Assembly: GCA_945896765.1 (NCBI GenBank)
Contig: CAMDEL010000113.1
Span: 1 to 5,638, forward strand
From: Singulisphaera sp. GP187
Lineage (GTDB): Bacteria; Planctomycetota; Phycisphaerae; Phycisphaerales; SM1A02
Direction: 5' to 3'
DNA: 5,638 nucleotides
Shown piece after piece: positions 1-5,593 of this stretch. The first letter of the stretch is position 1. The number at the start of each line of letters is the position of its first letter. The position numbers and the translations under genes were made by a program. The notes below the pieces were generated by a model. It searched no databases. It saw only the letters and a list, made by a program, of their open reading frames with translations, and was not told where the DNA came from.

Positions 1-7
1 GAATTCG

Positions 8-44
8 TGCCGACACGCGCGGCAGACATATTCGTATGTCGGCA
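8..44 (-). terminator. Weak inverted repeat just downstream of grpE, possible transcript end
   Basis: Two overlapping foldings are visible. The outer arms tgccgaca (8-15) and tgtcggca (37-44) are perfect 8 bp complements with a 21-nt loop. An inner hairpin pairs 22-30 with 35-43 (nine positions, one A/G mismatch) around a 4-nt loop. They share sequence, so only one can form at a time. The repeat starts 7 bp past the grpE stop, where an operon-ending structure would be expected. No T-tract follows on the minus strand before the window ends, so this is not a classical intrinsic terminator. It could be an RNA 3'-end stabiliser or chance. Confidence 0.25.
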
Positions 45-50
45 TCTCTA

Positions 51-590
51 TCAGGCGTCCGGATTTGGAGTGACCGCGACCTTTGCGGATCGCAGTGGAA
101 TTTCGCCAAAGCGATAACCCGCTTGCAGGCATTGACCAATTCGGCCAGGAGCGATCTTGTCGACAGATTGCTGCATGACGGCTTCATGAAATGTTGGATC
201 GAATTCGGATCCTGGCTTTGGATCGATGCGTTCGATTCCGCATTGACCAAGTGCCTTCAGCAATTCGCTACGCATCAGCGTGACGGCATCGGCAAGTTTG
301 TTTGTATCGAGTGACCGCAAATCGTGACCAAGTGCAAGATCCATATTTTCCAGCACGGGAACGATTGCTCGCGCGACATGCGCAACTCCGTGATCGCGTG
401 CACGCATTTCGTTCTCTCGCGATCGTCGTTGAAAGTTTTGAAAGTCTGCAAGCACGCGCAAGTATGCCGTTTGCTTTTCTTCCACTTGCTTGTGCAATTC
501 TGCAAGCAGCGTCATTTCATCGCTTGCTTGAACATCAGGGACTTCTGCAGTCGGTTGTTCTTGCGGGGGTTGGGTTGGTTCAGCCATCAT
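51..590 (-). CDS. grpE: GrpE, nucleotide exchange factor for DnaK (179 aa)
   Basis: GrpE is the cytosolic homodimeric factor that releases ADP from DnaK and so resets the Hsp70 cycle. Residues 1-25 are a polar, Pro/Gln/Glu-rich disordered start. Residues about 26-75 form the long dimerisation helix, with the family motif ADFQNFQRRSREN at 48-60. The C-terminal beta domain that contacts DnaK has FDPTFHEAV at 130-138 and LQAGYRFGEIPLRSAKVAV at about 155-173, both typical of the family. The length fits normal GrpE. The frame is open 17 codons further upstream, to 641, but that start would lie inside dnaJ. I chose the ATG at 590 because AAGGA sits 10 nt ahead of it. A second ATG follows at once (587), so a start one residue later is possible. 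The gene is 14 bp behind dnaJ and almost certainly co-transcribed with it. No dnaK is present in the window. Confidence 0.95.
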   Translation of the reverse strand: MMAEPTQPPQEQPTAEVPDVQASDEMTLLAELHKQVEEKQTAYLRVLADFQNFQRRSRENEMRARDHGVAHVARAIVPVLENMDLALGHDLRSLDTNKLADAVTLMRSELLKALGQCGIERIDPKPGSEFDPTFHEAVMQQSVDKIAPGRIGQCLQAGYRFGEIPLRSAKVAVTPNPDA

Positions 591-600
591 GTCTCTCTCG

Positions 601-605
601 TCCTT
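601..605 (-). promoter_or_regulatory. Ribosome binding site that fixes the grpE start
   Basis: On the minus strand AAGGA (605 to 601) overlaps the last base of the dnaJ TGA stop (607-605) and lies 10 nt before the ATG at 590. The close overlap suggests that ribosomes finishing dnaJ can reinitiate on grpE, linking the amounts of the two proteins. The coupling is inferred from spacing alone. Confidence 0.6.
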
Positions 606-1762
606 CAACTTCCTGAAATCGTGTCCTTGATTTTCTTCCAAACGCCTTTGCCTGCAGGGCGCAATTCTTCGTCAGGATTCGGCTGCGTCTTTGCAAACTG
701 CTCCAGCAACTCTCTTTGAGCTGCGGTGATCTTATTCGGAACTTCAATACAGATACTGACGCGCAAATCACCGCGAACTTTCGGCGAGCGCAAGTGAGGC
801 AACCCAGAACCTTCGACGGTCAAGACTTCTCCATGCGGTGTCCCGTGCGGGATTTCCAAAGTCACCTTGCCATCAAGAGTTTCGATGACAGTTGTTCCGC
901 CAAGTGCCGCGAGTGAGAAGCTGATATCGCGCGTGGTGATCAGATCATCTTCCACTCGCTCGAAAACTTCGTGATCGTTGACCGCAACCACCACATGCAA
1001 ATCGCCTCGCGGTCCTTTGCCAGCGGGATCTGCCTCTGGCGGTGGCGGTTCACCTTCATTTGCAACTCGGATGACTTGTCCGTGAGAGATGCCAGCTGGA
1101 ATCTTGACATTCAGATTGCGCTTTTTTGGAACGCGGCCGTTGCCTCGACACTCCGCGCAGAATTCGGTGATGACCATGCCGCGCCCACGGCAGTTGGGGC
1201 AAGTTGTGACCATACGAAACATTCCGCCAAGTCCTTGTTGCGCAACTTGACCTCCTCCACCACAAGTTGGACATTTGATTGGCTTTGTTCCAGCTTTCGC
1301 TCCCGAACCATCGCAGGTGTTGCAACCATCACGCCGAGTGAATGCGACTTCGACATCTTTGCCGTTGAGTACATCGATCAGTTCGATCTCGATGCTGGTT
1401 TCAAGGTCGTATCCGCGAACTGGACCGCGTCGTCCTCCGCGAGATCCGCCGCCGCCGCCGCCTCCAAAAATGTCGTTGAATATGGAGAAAATATCGTCGG
1501 GTCGCATCCGCGAGAAATCGTGTCCCGGCGCTTGCCGAAGTCCAGCGTGGCCGTACTGGTCATAGAGGGCCTTGCGCTCCGAATCAGAAAGCACTTCATA
1601 TGCCTCTGCGCAAACTTTGAATTCTGTTTCTGCTTTCGGGTCACCCGGATTTCGGTCGGGATGCCACTTCATCGCCATGCGCCGATAGGCGCGCTTGATT
1701 TCGTCACCGTTGGCGGTTCGCTCGATGGAGAGAATTTCGTAATAGTCGCGTTCGACGGGCAC
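605..1762 (-). CDS. dnaJ: DnaJ, type I (class A) Hsp40 co-chaperone (385 aa from the GTG start)
   Basis: DnaJ delivers unfolded clients to DnaK and stimulates its ATPase. The full class A layout is present. Residues below are counted from the upstream TTG codon at 1777; subtract 5 for the GTG start. The J domain is about 10-75, with the essential HPD at 39-41 and YDQYGHAGL at 72-80. A Gly/Phe region at 97-120 contains seven glycines in a row, encoded by a GGC run. Four CxxCxGxG zinc motifs start at 152, 169, 193 and 207. The client-binding C-terminal domains follow to 390. A Pro-rich stretch (PPPP, about 244-247) lies in a loop of the first C-terminal domain. There is no ATG at the front: candidates are TTG at 1777 and GTG at 1762. 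I prefer GTG because it gives MPVERDYYEIL, matching the usual 4-6 residues before DYYE, though neither has a clear Shine-Dalgarno. The gene follows a strong terminator and precedes grpE. Confidence 0.96.
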   Translation of the reverse strand: MPVERDYYEILSIERTANGDEIKRAYRRMAMKWHPDRNPGDPKAETEFKVCAEAYEVLSDSERKALYDQYGHAGLRQAPGHDFSRMRPDDIFSIFNDIFGGGGGGGSRGGRRGPVRGYDLETSIEIELIDVLNGKDVEVAFTRRDGCNTCDGSGAKAGTKPIKCPTCGGGGQVAQQGLGGMFRMVTTCPNCRGRGMVITEFCAECRGNGRVPKKRNLNVKIPAGISHGQVIRVANEGEPPPPEADPAGKGPRGDLHVVVAVNDHEVFERVEDDLITTRDISFSLAALGGTTVIETLDGKVTLEIPHGTPHGEVLTVEGSGLPHLRSPKVRGDLRVSICIEVPNKITAAQRELLEQFAKTQPNPDEELRPAGKGVWKKIKDTISGS

Positions 1763-1787
1763 TGTGAATCTCAGCAAAGAAAAGTTG

Positions 1788-1838
1788 AAAGAAAAACGGA
1801 GGATCGAAGAACAGTGGTGTGTTCGACGATCCTCCGTT
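1788..1838 (-). terminator. Strong Rho-independent terminator between groEL2 and dnaJ
   Basis: The arms aacggaggatcg (1795-1806) and cgatcctccgtt (1827-1838) are perfect 12 bp complements. After a 2x2 internal loop the stem continues as gaaca/tgttc (1809-1813 with 1820-1824) around a 6-nt loop. Read on the minus strand, the stem runs into five T's, a C and three T's (1796-1788). No T-run follows on the plus strand, so the signal is directional. It starts 15 bp after the groEL2 stop and ends about 25 bp before the preferred dnaJ start. It should end most transcripts from the groE genes, so dnaJ-grpE would be reached by read-through or from a promoter inside groEL2. No convincing promoter fits between the T-tract and dnaJ. 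Confidence 0.85.
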
Positions 1839-1853
1839 GTCTAAGCAAATGAA

Positions 1854-3467
1854 TCAGGAGATCGCCCCTTCAGTCGCAGCGGTCTCGTCCTTCAGTTCTG
1901 TGACCAGAACATCCGTTGTCAGCATCAAGCCAGCAATGCTGGCAGCGTTTTCAATCGCAGTCTTGGCGACAAGCGCTGGATCAATAATGCCAGCCTTGAT
2001 CAAGTCTTCGTATTCGCCAGTCGACGCATTGAATCCGAATGAGCCCTTGCCTTCGAGAATCTTCTCGACAACAACATCTCCATCGGTGCCATAGTTGGTC
2101 GCGATTTGCCACGTCGGACGGCGCAATGCTTCGGCAACGATGTCATAGCCGAACACTTCGTCGCCTTCAGCATCTTTGCGTGCAGCATTGATCGCTGCGA
2201 TTGCGCGCAGATATGCAACGCCACCGCCAGCAACATAGCCCTCTTTCGCCGCAGCGCGAGTGGCGTGAAGAGCATCGTCGACGCGATCCTTCTTCTCCTT
2301 CATTGAAACTTCAGTCGCTGCGCCAACATGGACAATCGCCACGCCGCCAGTCAGTTTCGCTAAACGTTCCATGAACTTCTCGCGGTCATAATCAGAGGTC
2401 GACTTTTCGTGCTGAGATTTGATTTGCGAAACTCGGTCAGCGATTGCCGCCTTCTTGCCAGCACCTTCGATGATCGTGCATTCGTCCTTGGTGATGACAA
2501 CGCGACGAGCAGTTCCGAGTTCGGAAAGTTCGACATCAGCGAGATTGCGACCGATGTCTTCTGCGAAGAAGACGCCGCCAGTCAGCGTGGCGATATCACC
2601 AAGCATGGCCTTGCGACGATCACCAAATCCTGGAGCCTTCACAGCGCAGATTTGCAGAACTCCGCGCAGACGATTGACGACGAGCGCAGCAAGAGCTTCG
2701 TTCTCGACTTCTTCGGCGATGACCAACAAAGGCTTCGACGAAGTCGCAATCTTGTTGAGCAGTGGAAGGAAATCAACCAGATTGGAGATTTTCTTCTCAT
2801 AGATCAGCACGTACGCATTTTCCAAGACGCACTCCGCCTTCTTTGGATCAGTCATGAAATATGGTGAGAGGTATCCCTTATCGAAGCACATGCCTTCGAC
2901 ATAATCCAGCGTGGTGTCAGCAGTCTTGCCTTCTTCGATTTCAACAACGCCATTTGCGCCCACTTTATGGATCGCTTCAGCAATCAGATCGCCGATTTCT
3001 GTGTCATGATTCGCACTGACAGTTGCGACCTTCGCAAGATCATCTTTGCCTTTGCATTTCGTTGAAGCGGAAGTGATGAAATCGCCAGCAGCTTTGGCAG
3101 CAGCGTTAATGCCGCGTTGAATTGCGACAGCGTTGGCACCTGTTGCGACGAACTTCAGTCCGCCGTTGAAGATTGCAGCGGCAAGCACTGTTGCAGCAGT
3201 CGTTCCATCGCCAGCAACATCGGCAGTTTTCTTTGCAACTTGTGCAACCAACTTCGCGCCCATGTTCTGGAATGGTTCGGAGAGTTCAATTTCCTTCGCG
3301 ACGCTGACGCCGTCTTTTGTGACGGATGGACTACCGAAAGATTTTTGCACAATCACATTGCGTCCAGCTGGACCCATCGTGACGGCAACTGCTTTGGCAA
3401 TCTGATCGACGCCACGCTTCAGTTCTGCGTGCGCAGCGGTTGAGAATTTCATTTGCTTACTAGACAT
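1854..3467 (-). CDS. groEL: GroEL2, group I chaperonin paralogue without a GGM tail (537 aa)
   Basis: This is a 60 kDa chaperonin subunit, expected to form ATP-driven double rings that fold proteins in the cytosol with GroES. The whole fold is present. Residue numbers match E. coli GroEL up to about 430. Hallmarks are KDG at 51-53 with Asp52, GDGTT at 86-90, Asp398, and GGG at 414-416. IIDP at 494-497 retains the nucleotide-pocket Asp. All eight classical apical contact residues for substrate and GroES are kept: Y199, Y203, F204, L234, L237, L259, V263 and V264. Oddities: Ala91 replaces the usual Thr of GDGTTT, Trp453 stands where E. coli has inter-ring Arg452, and the protein ends in EGAIS with no Gly-Gly-Met repeats. 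AGGAA lies 8 nt before the ATG at 3467, supporting that start over the in-frame ATG at 3452. It lies 31 bp behind groES, so the two are very likely co-transcribed, and a terminator follows. Confidence 0.96.
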   Translation of the reverse strand: MSSKQMKFSTAAHAELKRGVDQIAKAVAVTMGPAGRNVIVQKSFGSPSVTKDGVSVAKEIELSEPFQNMGAKLVAQVAKKTADVAGDGTTAATVLAAAIFNGGLKFVATGANAVAIQRGINAAAKAAGDFITSASTKCKGKDDLAKVATVSANHDTEIGDLIAEAIHKVGANGVVEIEEGKTADTTLDYVEGMCFDKGYLSPYFMTDPKKAECVLENAYVLIYEKKISNLVDFLPLLNKIATSSKPLLVIAEEVENEALAALVVNRLRGVLQICAVKAPGFGDRRKAMLGDIATLTGGVFFAEDIGRNLADVELSELGTARRVVITKDECTIIEGAGKKAAIADRVSQIKSQHEKSTSDYDREKFMERLAKLTGGVAIVHVGAATEVSMKEKKDRVDDALHATRAAAKEGYVAGGGVAYLRAIAAINAARKDAEGDEVFGYDIVAEALRRPTWQIATNYGTDGDVVVEKILEGKGSFGFNASTGEYEDLIKAGIIDPALVAKTAIENAASIAGLMLTTDVLVTELKDETAATEGAIS

Positions 3468-3498
3468 AGTTTGGATTCCTATCTGTTGATGGATTGGA

Positions 3499-3792
3499 TC
3501 AGCCGTCGATGACGCCGAGCAATTCGCTTTCGCGGATGATGAGATGAGTCACGTTCTTGATTTCGATTTCAGTTCCCGAGTACTTGCCATAGACAACGGT
3601 GTCGCCCTTGGAAACAGTTGGTGCGAGTCTCGTACCGTTTTCCAGCAACTTGCCTGGCCCGACGGTGATGACTTTTCCCTTCATCGGTTTTTCCTTGGCG
3701 GATTCCGGCAAGAAAATTCCTGATGCGGTCTTGGTCTCTGCGTCAAGAGGCTTGACGACGATGCGATCTTCTAGTGGTCGAACATTGCTCAT
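3499..3792 (-). CDS. groES: GroES, 10 kDa co-chaperonin (97 aa)
   Basis: GroES forms a heptameric lid that closes the GroEL folding chamber. The length is typical of the family. The N-terminus has RPLEDRIVVKP (5-15). The mobile loop spans about 17-35 and carries the hydrophobic tripeptide IFL (26-28) that docks on the GroEL apical domain. Further family marks are GKVITVGPGK (39-48), GDTVVYGKYSG (63-73) and the C-terminal strand LIIRESELLGVI (84-95). GGAG sits 8 nt before the ATG at 3792, so the start is secure. It is the only co-chaperonin gene here and sits between two groEL genes, 88 bp after groEL1 and 31 bp before groEL2. It may serve both rings, or mainly GroEL2, whose apical contact residues are all canonical. 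Which partner it prefers cannot be read from the sequence. Confidence 0.98.
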   Translation of the reverse strand: MSNVRPLEDRIVVKPLDAETKTASGIFLPESAKEKPMKGKVITVGPGKLLENGTRLAPTVSKGDTVVYGKYSGTEIEIKNVTHLIIRESELLGVIDG

Positions 3793-3827
3793 GTGTGAAT
3801 CTCCGTAAGTTGAAAGTGAGGTTGTGA

Positions 3828-3856
3828 ATTATGAATTTGAACGTGTGTGAAAAAGT
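3828..3856 (-). promoter_or_regulatory. Possible weak promoter for groES-groEL2 in the 88 bp spacer
   Basis: The spacer 3793-3880 is AT-rich and has no gene. On the minus strand a -10-like CATAAT (3833 to 3828, five of six matches to TATAAT) is preceded at 17 bp by ACTTTT (3856 to 3851), a poor -35. I see no terminator-type hairpin after groEL1 and no CIRCE inverted repeat. The spacer could be a simple intra-operon gap. This call rests mainly on the -10-like hexamer and on spacer length and composition. Confidence 0.2.
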
Positions 3857-3880
3857 TTGTGTAATGAATACTGCGTGGGA

Positions 3881-5593
3881 TCAGAAGTCCATGCCACCCA
3901 TACCGCCCATGCCACCCATGCCACCCATGCCGCCCATGCCACCCATACCGCCCATGCCACCGCCGCCGCCGTGATCATGACCATGGCCGCCCTTGGCTTC
4001 TTCCTTTGGCTTGGGTGATTCGGTGATTGTCGAATCGGTGACCAACAAGAGTCCTGCGACGCTTGCAGCATTCTGCAAAGCAGATCGATCAACTTTTGCT
4101 GGAGTGATGACGCCTTGCTTCATCAGGTCGCCATACTTGCGAGTGAGCGCGTTGAAGCCTTCGCTTCCCTTCATTTGTGCCACTTTGGTGACAACAACAG
4201 TGCCGCGTTCTCCAGCATTTTCTGCGATTGTGCGCAGCGGAACGACGAGTGCTTCAGCGACAGTATCGACTCCGAAGACTTCATCTCCGATGCATTCTGC
4301 GCGAACTTTCTTCAAGCCTGGAATTGCGCGGATGAATGAAAGTCCGCCGCCGGGAACAACGCCTTCAGCGACTGCAGCGCGTGTTGCGTGCAATGCGTCT
4401 TCGACGCGGCTCTTCTTCTCTTTCAATTCTGTTTCGCTGCTTGCGCCAACTTTGATTTGTGCAATACCGCCAGCGAGTTTCGCCAAACGCTCTTGCAGTT
4501 TCTCGCGGTCATATTCGGAATCAGTTCGTTCGATCTCGGTACGAATCTGAGTGCAACGACCTTGAATCGTCTTGGTGCTTCCAGCGCCTTCGATGATCGT
4601 GGTGTTGTCTGCGTCGACGGTAATCTTCTTTGCTTGACCGAGTTGCGAAATCGCAACCTTATCAAGATCGATTCCAAGATCCTTCATGATCGCAGTTCCG
4701 CCGGTGAGGATCGCAAGATCTTCAAGCATCGCCTTACGACGATCGCCATATCCAGGAGCCTTGACTGCGCAAACATTCAGAACGCCACGCATCTTATTAA
4801 TGACGAGTGTGCTGAGTGCTTCGCCTGTGACATCTTCGGCAATGATGATGAGTGGCTTCTTTGATTCCATCACCTTCTCGAGGAAAGGAACCAACTTGGT
4901 GACTGAGTCGATCTTGTCTTCGAAGATCAGGACGAGTGCTTTGTTGAATTCAACAGACATCGCTTCGGTATCGGTGACAAAGTTCGCGCTCAAGTATCCG
5001 CGATCGAAGCGCATGCCTTCGACAACATCAACGATTGTTTCGCGACCCTTGCCTTCTTCGACGGTGATGACGCCATCTTTGCCGACCTTCTCGAAAGCTT
5101 CAGCCATGATCGCGCCAACTTCGGTGTCGTTGTTTGCACTGATCGTCGCAACATTTTCGATACCGCCATCGATATTGCCGACGGGCTTCGCCATCGACAC
5201 GATTGTTTCGGTCACGGAAGTGACGGCCTTGCGCATGCCGCGCACGACTGCGTTGGCATCAGCGCCAGCGGCGATAAATTTCAGTCCGCTGCGGAAGAGA
5301 GCTTCGGCGAGCACGGTTGCAGTGGTGGTTCCATCGCCTGCATCGTCGGAGGTCTTGGAAGCAGCTTCCTTGACCAACTTGGCTCCCATGTTTTCGATCT
5401 TGTTGCGAAGTTCAATTTCTTCGGCGACGGTTACGCCGTCTTTGGTTACAGATGGTCCGCCCCAACTCTTATCGAGTACGGCATTGCGACCGCGAGGTCC
5501 AAGAGTGCTCTTCACTGCGGCGGCGAGTTTTTCAACGCCTGCGAGAAGTTGCTTGCGGGCTTGGGTATCGAATGTGAGGTCTTTGACGGCCAT
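3881..5593 (-). CDS. groEL: GroEL1, group I chaperonin with His motif and GGM tail (570 aa)
   Basis: This is a second full-length 60 kDa chaperonin. Hallmarks are LGPRGRN at 31-37, KDG at 51-53 with Asp52, GDGTTT at 86-91, AVKAPGYGDRRKAML at 276-290, Asp399 (equivalent of E. coli Asp398) in VEDALHATRAA, and GGG at 415-417. The tail has HGHDH at 537-541 and then eight GGM repeats ending in DF; GGM tails project into the ring cavity and help folding. It is longer than most GroELs (about 540-550 aa), mainly because of this tail. Oddities: Thr497 replaces the nucleotide-pocket Asp495 of E. coli, Asn204 replaces the apical Tyr203, and Arg463 replaces the inter-ring Glu461; Arg454 keeps the Arg452 position. 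GGAG lies 6 nt before the ATG at 5593, fixing the start. It is the first gene of the cluster seen here. Despite these changes all domains are intact, so it is probably a functional chaperonin, possibly specialised. Confidence 0.96.
   Translation of the reverse strand: MAVKDLTFDTQARKQLLAGVEKLAAAVKSTLGPRGRNAVLDKSWGGPSVTKDGVTVAEEIELRNKIENMGAKLVKEAASKTSDDAGDGTTTATVLAEALFRSGLKFIAAGADANAVVRGMRKAVTSVTETIVSMAKPVGNIDGGIENVATISANNDTEVGAIMAEAFEKVGKDGVITVEEGKGRETIVDVVEGMRFDRGYLSANFVTDTEAMSVEFNKALVLIFEDKIDSVTKLVPFLEKVMESKKPLIIIAEDVTGEALSTLVINKMRGVLNVCAVKAPGYGDRRKAMLEDLAILTGGTAIMKDLGIDLDKVAISQLGQAKKITVDADNTTIIEGAGSTKTIQGRCTQIRTEIERTDSEYDREKLQERLAKLAGGIAQIKVGASSETELKEKKSRVEDALHATRAAVAEGVVPGGGLSFIRAIPGLKKVRAECIGDEVFGVDTVAEALVVPLRTIAENAGERGTVVVTKVAQMKGSEGFNALTRKYGDLMKQGVITPAKVDRSALQNAASVAGLLLVTDSTITESPKPKEEAKGGHGHDHGGGGGMGGMGGMGGMGGMGGMGGMGGMDF
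3890..3961 (-). repeat. Eight 9-bp tandem units encoding the (GGM)8 tail of GroEL1
   Basis: Eight in-frame 9-bp units, with Met codons at 3890 and every 9 bp to 3953, encode Gly-Gly-Met. Units differ only by silent Gly codon changes (GGC or GGT). The repeat therefore looks both selected at protein level and prone to slippage, so unit number may differ between strains. Just upstream in reading direction, GGC codons and the His codons of HGHDH extend the low-complexity tail to about 3990. Confidence 0.9.

Noticed and set aside
1..6. Window begins exactly with an EcoRI site, suggesting a cloning junction
   Set aside because: Further GAATTC sites occur at 201, 1160, 1619 and 4946, so the window is not a simple EcoRI fragment. 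At most the left edge reflects a partial digest, which has no biological meaning.
1827..1838. GGAGG on the minus strand within the terminator as a ribosome binding site
   Set aside because: No start codon follows at a usable distance, and the nearest dnaJ start is more than 50 bp away. The sequence is explained as a terminator arm.
971..1852. 293 aa open frame on the plus strand opposite dnaJ
   Set aside because: It lies antisense to a complete DnaJ and runs through the terminator hairpin. It has no ribosome binding site or domain that I can recognise.
3829..4092. 87 aa minus-strand frame with repeated Trp-Val-Ala-Trp residues
   Set aside because: It is the GGM repeat of groEL1 read in another frame, which produces an artificial Trp/Ala/Val repeat resembling a membrane protein.
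4942..4955. 14 bp perfect palindrome tgttgaattcaaca
   Set aside because: It lies within conserved groEL1 coding sequence and is explained by ordinary codons. It is too short and badly placed to argue for an operator.
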